NCBI RefSeq assembly: GCF_023217965.1
Contig: NZ_JALPSC010000002.1
Span: 1,364,001 to 1,428,000, forward strand
From: Prevotella sp. E13-27
GTDB taxonomy: Bacteria > Bacteroidota > Bacteroidia > Bacteroidales > Bacteroidaceae
Direction: 5' to 3'
Length of the DNA: 64,000 nt
Below are positions 1 through 7,363 of this stretch, piece after piece. Position 1 is the first letter of the stretch. Every line of letters starts with the position of its first letter. A program made the translations under genes and the position numbers. Below the pieces are notes generated by a model. It made no database searches, was not told the origin of the DNA, and saw only the letters and a list, made by a program, of their open reading frames with translations.

Positions 1-361
1 TCAGCACCTTGCCGTTTGCTTCGCTGGGCATGTCCCCATTCTCATACAAGCGATATTGGTTCTCGCCAAAACCTAGGATTGTCGACATTTTAGTGGCCGA
101 AAGTCCATAGTGCTGGCGTATGCGCTTGATCTCTTCTGGGAACGGGATGCCATATTTAGCCCGATACTGATTATACACCTGAGCAATGTTCGCTTCATCC
201 AGTTCCGTTGTTGTGAATCGCTCATGGGTATCCTCACATTCATAAAACTGATGGATATAACAGAACTCCTCCTTGCGAAACGTCAAGGTTGACGGTTCAC
301 AACGAAGCACAGCATTACCACTGCTAAACGGACTTTTCATTACCTGCTTAATCATATTCAT
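1..361 (-). CDS. HTH-SocA (Panacea) type II antitoxin, 3' end cut by window
   Basis: Reading from the ATG at 361-359, the frame stays open to the window edge (about 120 codons). The N-terminal part includes FTTTELDEANIAQVYNQYRA and a helix-turn-helix stretch ending in LGFGENQYRLYENGDMPS. This is the N-terminal layout I know from Bacteroidetes antitoxins that continue into a SocA/DUF4065 (Panacea) domain, but the C-terminal part lies outside the window, so the fusion is inferred. The start codon overlaps the TGA of the upstream toxin remnant (TGATG), showing the two were translationally coupled. It probably binds DNA and represses its own operon. Confidence 0.65.
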   Translation of the reverse strand, partial: MNMIKQVMKSPFSSGNAVLRCEPSTLTFRKEEFCYIHQFYECEDTHERFTTTELDEANIAQVYNQYRAKYGIPFPEEIKRIRQHYGLSATKMSTILGFGENQYRLYENGDMPSEANGKVL

Positions 362-564
362 CAGTTTTTAAATGGATAATTCATCGGATGTTAATCCTCT
401 GGTTCAATATTCATTACGACCAGCTTTCGATAGGTTGGTGCTATTTCCAATGCAGCAAGGGTTTGAAGGTTCTTGCCTCTATCATCCCGGAATATGATGT
501 CGAACACCTTGATTTTCTCCTTTAGCCGCTTTAGGAATTCTTCTACTTGTTCTTTTGTTGCCAC
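361..564 (-). pseudogene. Internally deleted MqsR-like toxin remnant
   Basis: A GTG start at 564 opens a 57-codon frame containing VFDIIFRDDRGKNLQTLAAL. It ends in a TAA at 393-391. Directly after that TAA, in the same frame, comes HPMNYPFKN and a TGA that overlaps the antitoxin ATG. From memory of the family, Bacteroidetes toxins of this type (usually called MqsR family, about 100 residues) have an EDYSEG-like segment in the middle and end in EHPMNYPFK. The sequence therefore looks like a whole toxin whose middle third was deleted in frame, with a TAA made at the junction. The homology is by recall, not by search. Confidence 0.5.
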
Positions 565-586
565 TGCATTTGTTTAAAAGTCGCTG

Positions 587-618
587 CAAATATACACCTT
601 TTTATCGAAAAAAACAAG
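587..618 (-). promoter_or_regulatory. Bacteroidetes-type promoter of the toxin/antitoxin operon
   Basis: On the minus strand TATATTTG (594-587) matches the -7 consensus TAnnTTTG. A TTG-containing -33 box lies about 20 bases upstream in a T-rich stretch near 616. It lies just upstream of the GTG of the toxin remnant, so the antitoxin is still expressed from its original promoter. Confidence 0.6.
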
Positions 619-785
619 TAATCATGTCATTTTTCAACGGAAAAGTTATATATTTAACATTTTCAATACAACTTATCCACTAAAAAGTCGAAACCATCTC
701 TCTTCCTGCGTCATATTCCCACTTTTACAATATTCCCGCCTATTCAGCGTTAAACGGATCAAAGAACCCCTGATCTTCGCCCCCC
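619..785. other. Intergenic spacer with a GATC-ended hairpin
   Basis: No ORF is seen here. Bases 757-775 form an imperfect palindrome starting GATCA and ending TGATC around CCCC. A close relative of this element occurs at 5869-5886 just after a RAYT transposase. It may act as a terminator for the minus-strand NTPase gene ending at 786, or be a REP-like repeat. Confidence 0.35.
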
Positions 786-3305
786 CTACCGATTCTCTGC
801 AATGGCACTTAATCTAATGAGGTCATTTCTCAAACCACCTGTTAACATATTATCAACCATTCTGCCATATTTTGTCTGCAATAAGGCATTATTTGATTTC
901 TTTTCTATTGCCTCTAAATAATCCATGAAAAGTTGAACGACATCAATTCTGACCCTCATATCCTTCTTACCATTACTCTTCTCTGGAATAGGGAATTTTT
1001 GAACTAGACTTTCATAAACTTCTTTCTCGAATAAAGGCGTGTCTTGCAATATTAGTTCAACATAATAAAACCTATTTATCAGTTCAGTCACATAATAATG
1101 TCCCTTAGCTGTTATTGTTATTGAGAATGTTTCTTGTGGCAAATTATTCCAGCTAATATCAGATAGTACTTTATCTGTCTCTATAAAATTATCCGTCAAT
1201 AGTGACTCCAGCTCTTTATTAATAACATCTTCCCTATAGCCATAATCCAAGAATTCTTTTAGTAGATCGCTATAATTTATGAATTTATTTATATTGCCTT
1301 CAAAAGACAGTTGTTCATCGAGTACTTTTAACAGGTAGTATTTAATAAAATAATCAGAATTAGGACTTGATGGGTAGAGTATATTTTGTATCTTACTAGA
1401 TCTATGATTATAATACAACTTATTTTCCAATGCTATTGTTTTTACAAACTCATGAATAGGTATAGTAATGATATGATCACCTTTGTTAAACAATACTCTC
1501 AATACATATTCAGACACATCTGTATAACCCGAAATCAGAAATGTCTTAAACAAATTAAGCCCTTCTCTGATATTAGGGAAACTCATATGTCTTAAAAAGT
1601 CTAATATGGGAGCATTCTTTTCGCCAAACAATGAGCTTTCTATTCCAGTAAAGAATTCTTCAATTTTATCTTCGTTAAGCATATATTGTTTGTCCCTAAT
1701 GGGTCCTGTAAACGAATGGTTTTTACTGAATTGAATATTCTTCACCAAGTAGTTAAGCCTTTTCTGTAACACTTGTCCATAATCTGGCGCTGCAATATGA
1801 TACGCATTACTTATGAAAGCATTAAAAGGAGGTCTGTTCCTCCAGTTATAGTAATACCCTTCTCGTAATGAAATAATTACGCCAAATCTAGCTTGTGTAT
1901 TCAATGAGCATGCGTTCAAATATACTTGTTCTTGAATCTTGTCGCTTAATTGATCGGCATTATCAAAAATCACCACTATTCTTTTATGAATTTCTCTAGT
2001 AAGATACTTGTTAATCGCCATGAAATGTTCTTGACTATTACGCATTTTATCTTTAAAAAACAATGCCAACTCTTTTTGATACTCATCTTGATTGTTTTCA
2101 AAACTATATCTCCATACCCCCTTCTTGTTTTGATTAATTTCTCTTATATAAATACGTTCTAAAACCTCTAACGAGTTGATATTGAGTTGTGGGTATTTAT
2201 CGCTAAATTGAATTAGTAAATCTTCATAGATATTCTCAAAATGAACACAATCCGCTCCTGTGTAGTATTTCATTAGGTTGACAAATAAGTACGGATTGTC
2301 TTTCAAATTTTTCCCGTCTGATTCATTCTTGAATAAAAAGTTCAGAAAAGTCGTCTTGCCAGCTCCTCGAGAACCAATAATTATAATTGGTTTGGGGGTT
2401 GCAGAGTTTGAGGATTGCGACGGGAAGTTTTCAATCTCATCCGTAATCTGGTGACTTATACTATCGGAGTTAACAGCTTTTACCACTTCATTTAATTTGG
2501 GCGGAGTGTCACGAAACAATCCTCTCAATTCTCTTTTGTTTTTTATTACCTCTTTGTTTTCGACATAACACTCTTTTATGAACTCGATATCATCATCCTC
2601 TTCATTGGAATTAAAAATATCTCCAAACACCTTGTCTATAATTGGTGCGAGTTTCGCCGAAAGGTCATTTCTTACTATTTCATTATCTTTATTCAATATA
2701 GATGATAGTACTGTTTTTGAGAATGATATCTCTACATCGAACAACTGTTTTATGCCACAATTCCTAATAACAGACTCTTTAGAAAGCGTATTCCAGAATT
2801 CAACATAATTATTGAGAATGTCTTCAACTCCGTTATAAACTATACAGTTATTCTCTTTCCAAGGAATACCGTTTGTATTAATGAATTTGGCTATGATATA
2901 TTGTTTTCCATTTGTAACTACACCAATATCACATCCACAGTCATCTAAATAATGGCGAATTTGATCTATTACATCTTTATTGGAAGAATAAATTGCATTA
3001 AGCTTGCATCTTCTCTTGCTTTGATTTGGCAAAATAAGGTCATTAAACTGTCTTTTGGCTTCAATAATCAGAGAAAAGCCAGCTATCGATATTTTGTAGT
3101 CAAAATAACCGCTGTCAACGTGACCTTCTCTTCTTATGTCTGCTTCATCCCATCCTAGCACATCAATCAAAACAGTATCAATAAGCTTTGATCTTGTGTC
3201 AGACTCCGACATATTAATAGATTTATATGTCTCGAAATTATTCACGAACTTGTCGAAATGTTCTTTTGACTCGTCAAACGTTATTGTATTCATATTTGTA
3301 TCCAT
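786..3305 (-). CDS. P-loop NTPase fused to an HSDR_N-like nuclease domain
   Basis: The protein has 839 residues. Residues about 35-140 resemble the N-terminal domain of type I restriction HsdR subunits, with a PD-(D/E)xK-like pattern: D69, then E82-A-K84 at the end of a hydrophobic strand. A linker leads to a Walker A at 311-319 (GSRGAGKTT) and a Walker B-like strand at 443-451 (VVIFDNAD). The rest is helical, with no recognised domain, as in STAND-type NTPases. No methyltransferase or specificity subunit is nearby, so it is not a classical restriction system. A solitary nuclease-NTPase of this shape would fit an anti-phage sensor, which is inference. Its own promoter lies at 3334-3341. Start: first ATG of the frame, 29 bases after that box. 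Confidence 0.7.
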   Translation of the reverse strand: MDTNMNTITFDESKEHFDKFVNNFETYKSINMSESDTRSKLIDTVLIDVLGWDEADIRREGHVDSGYFDYKISIAGFSLIIEAKRQFNDLILPNQSKRRCKLNAIYSSNKDVIDQIRHYLDDCGCDIGVVTNGKQYIIAKFINTNGIPWKENNCIVYNGVEDILNNYVEFWNTLSKESVIRNCGIKQLFDVEISFSKTVLSSILNKDNEIVRNDLSAKLAPIIDKVFGDIFNSNEEDDDIEFIKECYVENKEVIKNKRELRGLFRDTPPKLNEVVKAVNSDSISHQITDEIENFPSQSSNSATPKPIIIIGSRGAGKTTFLNFLFKNESDGKNLKDNPYLFVNLMKYYTGADCVHFENIYEDLLIQFSDKYPQLNINSLEVLERIYIREINQNKKGVWRYSFENNQDEYQKELALFFKDKMRNSQEHFMAINKYLTREIHKRIVVIFDNADQLSDKIQEQVYLNACSLNTQARFGVIISLREGYYYNWRNRPPFNAFISNAYHIAAPDYGQVLQKRLNYLVKNIQFSKNHSFTGPIRDKQYMLNEDKIEEFFTGIESSLFGEKNAPILDFLRHMSFPNIREGLNLFKTFLISGYTDVSEYVLRVLFNKGDHIITIPIHEFVKTIALENKLYYNHRSSKIQNILYPSSPNSDYFIKYYLLKVLDEQLSFEGNINKFINYSDLLKEFLDYGYREDVINKELESLLTDNFIETDKVLSDISWNNLPQETFSITITAKGHYYVTELINRFYYVELILQDTPLFEKEVYESLVQKFPIPEKSNGKKDMRVRIDVVQLFMDYLEAIEKKSNNALLQTKYGRMVDNMLTGGLRNDLIRLSAIAENR

Positions 3306-3333
3306 TATGATTATCTACCTTTTGTTTTGACCT

Positions 3334-3341
3334 CAAATATA
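3334..3341 (-). promoter_or_regulatory. -7 box TATATTTG for the nuclease-NTPase gene
   Basis: The minus strand reads TATATTTG, a full match to TAnnTTTG, 29 bases before the ATG at 3305. A TTG lies about 24 bases further upstream. The box lies just downstream of the UpxY remnant, so the NTPase gene has its own transcription start. Confidence 0.5.
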
Positions 3342-3355
3342 AGTCGTCCTTCTAC

Positions 3356-3556
3356 TCATTTTCGCAAGTACATGCGGAGTGTCAATGTATGCTCCAGTGA
3401 AGCCGTATGGTCCATCATATACCTCAGCCGGTCCAGCTCCGCATTCACCTTCATCTCCCGCTGATACGTCACCCTCATCGGAAACCACACCTTGGGGTCA
3501 CCACACATACTTGTGTCGCGTCCCAATTCACTTCCCGTTTCTTTCGTCGTCATCAT
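3356..3556 (-). pseudogene. Truncated UpxY / NusG-like antiterminator
   Basis: The frame codes 66 residues. Residues about 22-46 (KVWFPMRVTYQREMKVNAEL) are the opening of a NusG N-terminal domain as found in UpxY antiterminators, which head capsular polysaccharide operons in Bacteroidales and normally have about 170-190 residues. After ELDRL the match is lost and a stop follows within 25 codons. The rest of the NGN domain and the KOW domain are absent. A promoter at 3645-3652 survives. The remnant suggests a polysaccharide locus once started here, or that recombination carried this end away. Family assignment rests on the WFPMRVTYQRE motif. Confidence 0.55.
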
Positions 3557-3644
3557 ATCACTCTGGTCTTCAGTCGCTTTATGACTTCAACATTTCAATA
3601 TCGATGCAATGTCGGTGCCTCCCGACTTCTTGCCTTTCAAGGCA

Positions 3645-3652
3645 CAAAGATA
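3645..3652 (-). promoter_or_regulatory. -7 box TATCTTTG upstream of the UpxY remnant
   Basis: The minus strand reads TATCTTTG, a full match to TAnnTTTG, with TTG about 22 bases upstream near 3675. It points at the UpxY fragment, with a leader of about 90 bases. Confidence 0.5.
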
Positions 3653-3758
3653 GTGAAATATTTCTATTTTTCTACAATCTTATGCATTTTTTAACATAAT
3701 CTCTCATGCCATCCTTTTCCGCCCTCGTCAAACATCGTAAAAACCGTTATAAACAATT

Positions 3759-3932
3759 CGCCCCTGCAACTCCTTCCAGAGTCACAAGGGCTGATAAGAC
3801 ATCGGGCAACTATCAAGCATCTGGCAGTAGTTTATGCCATGTACTTCAATCACAAATACTCACGTGCTGGTCATCTCTTCCAAGACCGTTTCAAGTCTGA
3901 ACCCGTCCGCTCGAGCTCTGCCTTGCTTGCCT
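3759..3932 (+). pseudogene. RAYT transposase fragment with adjoining hairpin-repeat copy
   Basis: Bases about 3811-3912 translate to TIKHLAVVYAMYFNHKYSRA followed by GHLFQDRFKSEPV, the catalytic-tyrosine region of the RAYT at 5062-5865. The upstream DIGA segment matches only after adding one base near 3804-3805, so there is a frameshift as well as truncation at both ends. Bases 3759-3790 are a copy (about 90% identical) of the hairpin at 7242-7277, with the right arm broken. The match stops at SEPV, where a GCTC/GCAAGC-rich sequence replaces the gene. This is a dead relic of a transposase and its associated repeat. Confidence 0.7.
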
Positions 3933-4118
3933 AAGCAAGAACTTTGATTGCCATAGTAAATACATTTTTGATACACAGGCCGATAAGAGAGTTTCATGTT
4001 CCATGTTTCAGAATCCAAGTATCTCTCGAATCACAGTGCAAAATTAAGGATTAATTTTCATATATCAGCGGCTTGTCCGCTGAGTCGAAACCCCGTTGTC
4101 CCAGATTCCGTGCGAGCA
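3933..4118. other. Intergenic, no gene seen
   Basis: I see no ORF of note. A perfect 6-base stem CAGCGG/CCGCTG lies around 4068-4083. Nothing else stands out. Confidence 0.4.
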
Positions 4119-4151
4119 CAAAAAAAAGGCCGATGCGTTAGCACCGACCTT
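4119..4151 (-). terminator. Rho-independent terminator after the GNAT gene
   Basis: On the minus strand an 11-base stem (AAGGTCGGTGC with GCATCGGCCTT, two G-U pairs) closes a TAAC loop and is followed by eight T residues. It lies about 54 bases after the GNAT stop codon. Confidence 0.8.
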
Positions 4152-4204
4152 AATATAGTATATTCAAATTTTCAGGATATATCACATTTGTGAGCCCCCG
4201 ATTA

Positions 4205-4711
4205 TCACAGCAGCTGCAGCAGATCGTAGTACATCGGAATCGTATCCCCTTTGTTCTCCTTGCGCATCAGTTTAAAGCCGTTACGCTCGTAGAAAGGCAC
4301 TGCCGACGGCAAAGCATCCACCGTCACAAAGCAGCAGCCCGTGCGGTTGTTGGTGATAAACGTATGCTTCACAAAGTCCAGAATGTCCGTTCCGATGTGC
4401 CGATGTTGGGCATTCACGTTCACACCCAAACGAGCAATCTTCACGGCAGGATAGTCGCTGCGATGCTTGCGGTGAGGGAAACTGTTGCGGATTCGTCGCC
4501 AAGTAGCCTTGTCAGATTCAGAAAGCGAGATGCGGTCGTTGGATAGCGAGAAGAATGCTACCGTCATATCCTCATCCTCTACGATGTAGGTCACGGCCAC
4601 AAGTCCCTGCGCATAAAACTTCGCATCCTTCAAAAGGAAAGCATTCAGGTCTTCCTCTCCGCAGTCAAACGGCTTGAAGACATGCTCATCTGTCAGGCGT
4701 ACAATCTTCAT
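4205..4711 (-). CDS. GNAT-family N-acetyltransferase, possible toxin
   Basis: The protein has 168 residues, the usual size of small GNAT enzymes. The N-terminus (FDCGEEDLNAFLLKDAKFYA) is the typical opening of the GNAT group that includes TacT/AtaT toxins, which acetylate aminoacyl-tRNA. The acetyl-CoA-binding region is RLGVNVNAQHRHIGTDIL (residues about 93-110), and the C-terminal FYERNGFK strand is present. A 52-residue gene ends 17 bases upstream and the pair shares one promoter and one terminator, as in a toxin-antitoxin operon. The toxin role is inference. A housekeeping acetyltransferase remains possible. Confidence 0.7.
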   Translation of the reverse strand: MKIVRLTDEHVFKPFDCGEEDLNAFLLKDAKFYAQGLVAVTYIVEDEDMTVAFFSLSNDRISLSESDKATWRRIRNSFPHRKHRSDYPAVKIARLGVNVNAQHRHIGTDILDFVKHTFITNNRTGCCFVTVDALPSAVPFYERNGFKLMRKENKGDTIPMYYDLLQLL

Positions 4712-4728
4712 CTTCCCTCAGCCAACTA

Positions 4729-4887
4729 TCAGAAAGCAAAAGTAAGCATAGACTGGATGAATGACGCACCCTTAGCCACACGAGCCTTCTCCTCAGCAGA
4801 AGCCTTCTCGTGCTTCTCCATCTCGGCCACGAACTCGTAAGCATCGTCGCCTTTCAGTACCGGTGTCGGTTCAATAGGTTTTGCCAT
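4729..4887 (-). CDS. Small charged protein upstream of GNAT, antitoxin candidate
   Basis: A 52-residue frame starts MAKPIEPTPVLKGDDAYEFV, followed by a highly charged Glu/Lys helix and a short hydrophobic tail (FIQSMLTFAF). Similar MxKPIEPTPxLxG peptides precede toxin-like genes in Bacteroidetes, to my recollection. It is the first gene after the promoter at 4941-4948 and lies 17 bases from the GNAT start, so co-expression is expected. The antitoxin role is inferred from position, and it has no visible DNA-binding motif. Confidence 0.6.
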   Translation of the reverse strand: MAKPIEPTPVLKGDDAYEFVAEMEKHEKASAEEKARVAKGASFIQSMLTFAF

Positions 4888-4940
4888 AATCTCTAATCTT
4901 TAACGTTTTACGTGGACGACTAATCATCCCTTTCTGGCTG

Positions 4941-4948
4941 CAAAGATA
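4941..4948 (-). promoter_or_regulatory. -7 box TATCTTTG for the GNAT operon
   Basis: The minus strand reads TATCTTTG followed by C, the full Bacteroidetes -7 consensus, 53 bases before the small gene ATG. Confidence 0.6.
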
Positions 4949-5005
4949 GTTATTTTTCCGATATTATTGCAATCTTTATGCCAAAATCTGCACTTTTCGC
5001 ATGTT

Positions 5006-5039
5006 TTTGAGCAATTATGACTGAAATTTCGTACCTTTG
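5006..5039 (+). promoter_or_regulatory. Promoter of the RAYT transposase
   Basis: TTTG at 5006-5009 and TACCTTTG at 5032-5039 are separated by 22 bases, matching the Bacteroidetes -33/-7 pair. Transcription would begin near 5045, downstream of an in-frame ATG at 5017, which rules that ATG out as the start of the transposase. Confidence 0.65.
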
Positions 5040-5061
5040 TCCTCCGAAAAACAAATTAAAC

Positions 5062-5865
5062 ATGCCCAGACAGCCAAGAGTAACATCAGGAACCGACATC
5101 TACCACGTCATGCTACGCGGTATCAACCGGCAGGACATCTTCGAAGACAAGGAAGACTATGTCCGCTTCCTCCTGTGCATGCAACAGATGCTTGAACCCT
5201 ATGACGACCTGGGCAACCGCCTCCCTCCACTCTGCACCTTCTATGCCTACTGCCTCATGTCAAACCATGTGCATCTGCTCATCAAGACCCATCATGAAGA
5301 CATCGGTGCCACCATTAAGCACTTGGCTGTCATGTACGCCTTCTATTTCAATCGCAAGTACTCACGTGCTGGCCATCTCTTCCAAGACCGTTTCAAGTCC
5401 GAGCCAGTGAATGATATGGCTTACTTCACTACCCTATTGCGCTACATCCATCAGAATCCCTTGAAGGCAGGCATCGTCCAGCATGTAAGCGACTACCCTT
5501 GGAGCAGCTGGCAAGAATACACCGGCGAAACTCCCGCAGCCCTTTCCCTCAGCGCTACCAATGCCGTCTTGAAACGAATATCTATTGACAACCTTCGGGA
5601 ACTTGTTGACACCCCGCTCTCCGACGATGTGATGATTCTTGATATCGACGATAGTCCCCGCATCACCATTGGTGACCAAGAAGTCCGCCAATACCTGCTT
5701 GACCATTTCCAGATTTCTATGCCTTTGGAGGTTCAGGCCCTCGACAAGGAACAGCGCAACCAGATTCTCCTTTCCCTTTTAGACCTCGGAGCAGGCTTAC
5801 GCCAGTTGTCCCGTCTAACAGGCGTAACCTACGGAGTTATCAACAAGCTGAACAAGAGAAGATAA
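5062..5865 (+). CDS. REP-associated tyrosine transposase (RAYT, Y1_Tnp)
   Basis: The 267-residue protein belongs to the Y1/HUH single-strand transposases. It opens MPRQPRVTSGTDIYHVMLRG, has the HUH motif in MSNHVHLLIK, and a catalytic tyrosine in FNRKYSRAGHLFQDRFKS. The C-terminal helical part ends LSRLTGVTYGVINKL. The start at 5062 matches the start of the paralogue at 12783-13574 and lies after the promoter. Such enzymes are domesticated and move small palindromic REP elements in trans. Hairpins at 5869-5886 and 7242-7277 are candidates for the cognate element. The gene lies directly against a decapitated ATPase gene, so its arrival or a linked rearrangement removed that gene's start. Confidence 0.85.
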   Translation: MPRQPRVTSGTDIYHVMLRGINRQDIFEDKEDYVRFLLCMQQMLEPYDDLGNRLPPLCTFYAYCLMSNHVHLLIKTHHEDIGATIKHLAVMYAFYFNRKYSRAGHLFQDRFKSEPVNDMAYFTTLLRYIHQNPLKAGIVQHVSDYPWSSWQEYTGETPAALSLSATNAVLKRISIDNLRELVDTPLSDDVMILDIDDSPRITIGDQEVRQYLLDHFQISMPLEVQALDKEQRNQILLSLLDLGAGLRQLSRLTGVTYGVINKLNKRR

Positions 5866-5868
5866 AGT

Positions 5869-5886
5869 GATCAGAGTCCCCTGATC
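5869..5886. repeat. GATC-ended palindrome after RAYT
   Basis: GATCAGAGTCCCCTGATC begins four bases after the RAYT stop. The six-base ends are perfect inverted repeats. A near relative lies at 757-775. It is a candidate RAYT end or REP unit. Confidence 0.4.
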
Positions 5887-7232
5887 CAGAGGATAGTGCT
5901 ACACTTAGTCTGAAACCTGGTAGAGGATCTCAGCTTAAAAGTCATAAAGTAGAAATTGTTAAAGGATCTCCGTTTCTTAAGACTGCTGCAATCTTTGGTG
6001 CTAATGCTGGTGGTAAAAGTAATTTCATTAAGGCCATAGAATTAGGTAAATACTTGGTTCTACATGGTACAAGAGCCGATGAACTGATTGATTACACCCC
6101 GTTCCGCTTATCAGCAGAAAACAAGAAAAAAGACACAACGCTCATATACCATATTTTATGTAATAACAAGAAATACGAATATGGTTTCAGCTATAATGAT
6201 GAAAGGATAAGCCACGAGTGGTTACACTATATTACTAGGAAAACTACATATATTGTATTTTCACGCAATCAGGAGCAGTCCATCAGCATGCCATACCTGC
6301 AGAAGCTCAATCCCAAAGACGATGAATTTCAGTTCCTGCAGTTCATTGCAAAGGCCACGACGCCAAAGCAATTATTCCTTCACGAACTGTTTACACACAA
6401 CATTCACGACAACACAACCGATGTGTCTGACGTTGAAGCCGTTTTATCTTGGTTTACCGACACGCTGAAAATCATCTTTCCGGAAACACCATATAAACAA
6501 GGTGTAGTGCTAAAGGCTGCTGATGACGAAGATCTTAAATTAGTCATTAATGCTTTGCTTTCTTTTTTTGATACTGGTATCGATGACGTATATCTGAAAG
6601 ATGTAGAATTCGAGAAGCTCAACATTCCACTTAATCTGCAACGAAGCATCAAGGCAGACCTGTCGAAATCCGAAAAAGGAGAAACATTTGGTGCGTTAAA
6701 TCTTGACGGAGATCTATACCTGATTAGGCTTTTTGACGGAGATATATCCGCCAAGATGCTTATGACAATCCACCATCAAAACGAAAGTGGAGCAGCAGAA
6801 TACTTCTCACTTAGAGAAGAAAGCGATGGTACCAAACGACTTTTCGATTACATTCCGCTTATTCTAGACTTTATCTATGGCGACAACGTATTTGTCGTCG
6901 ACGAAATGGAGCGCAGCTTGCACCCTACCCTCATAAGGAAGATTCTAGAGATTTTCTATCTGTATTCTAACGACACCCCAAGTCAGCTAATTTTCAGCAC
7001 CCACGAAAGTTTCTTGATGACCCAGCATCTCTTGCGTAGCGACGAGATTTGGCTGATGGAGAAGAATGAGGGTATCAGCAGTCTATATAATATCGATGAG
7101 AAGTTCAATCCTCGTTACGACAAAAAACTACGCCAAAGTTATTTGGATGGTTCTTATGGTGCAATACCCAAACTTGCAGATAATAAGGAACTTGTTGAGT
7201 TCTTGAATAAAGTCAAGTTAGATCACAAATAA
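5871..7232 (+). pseudogene. AAA15-family ATPase lacking its N-terminus
   Basis: The frame is open from a TGA at 5868 to 7232. It has ATLSLKPGRGSQLKSHKVEI, Walker A GANAGGKSN (5997-6023), Walker B VFVVDEMERSLHP and the H-loop LIFSTHES. Proteins of this kind (about 430 residues, often paired with RloB in abortive-infection loci) start about 10-20 residues before this point. No ATG, GTG or TTG lies in frame before 6054, which is beyond the Walker A. The gene is therefore probably dead, cut at its 5' end beside the RAYT. No RloB-like partner follows. A non-standard start such as ATT or CTG cannot be excluded. Confidence 0.65.
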
Positions 7233-7241
7233 AAAACGAAC

Positions 7242-7277
7242 CCGCCCCTGCAACTCCTTCTAGAGTCACAGGGGCGG
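7242..7277. terminator. Hairpin between convergent genes, possibly a REP unit
   Basis: CCGCCCCTG (7242-7250) pairs with CAGGGGCGG (7269-7277), with an inner ACTC/GAGT pair. On the minus strand it is followed by GGTTCGTTTTTT, so it can terminate the ABC-3C operon; it also follows the plus-strand ATPase by 9 bases. A damaged copy at 3759-3790 beside a RAYT relic suggests the sequence is a mobile repeat that doubles as a terminator. Confidence 0.55.
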
Positions 7278-7363
7278 ATTCTTTACTCCCTATTTTTCAC
7301 CTTTTCCAACCGTTCTCGGCAGTGCTCTTTAGTTATCCTCTATCCAGCGACACCGCCGCTGCC

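Noticed and set aside
786..3305. Type I restriction system
   Set aside because: Only an HsdR-like N-terminal domain is present; there is no helicase motor, HsdM or HsdS.
3379..3699. Plus-strand frames of about 100 codons
   Set aside because: Antisense to the UpxY remnant and its promoter; no recognisable protein features.
5017..5061. Earlier ATG for the RAYT transposase
   Set aside because: It lies upstream of the -7 box at 5032-5039, and the paralogue starts at the equivalent of 5062.
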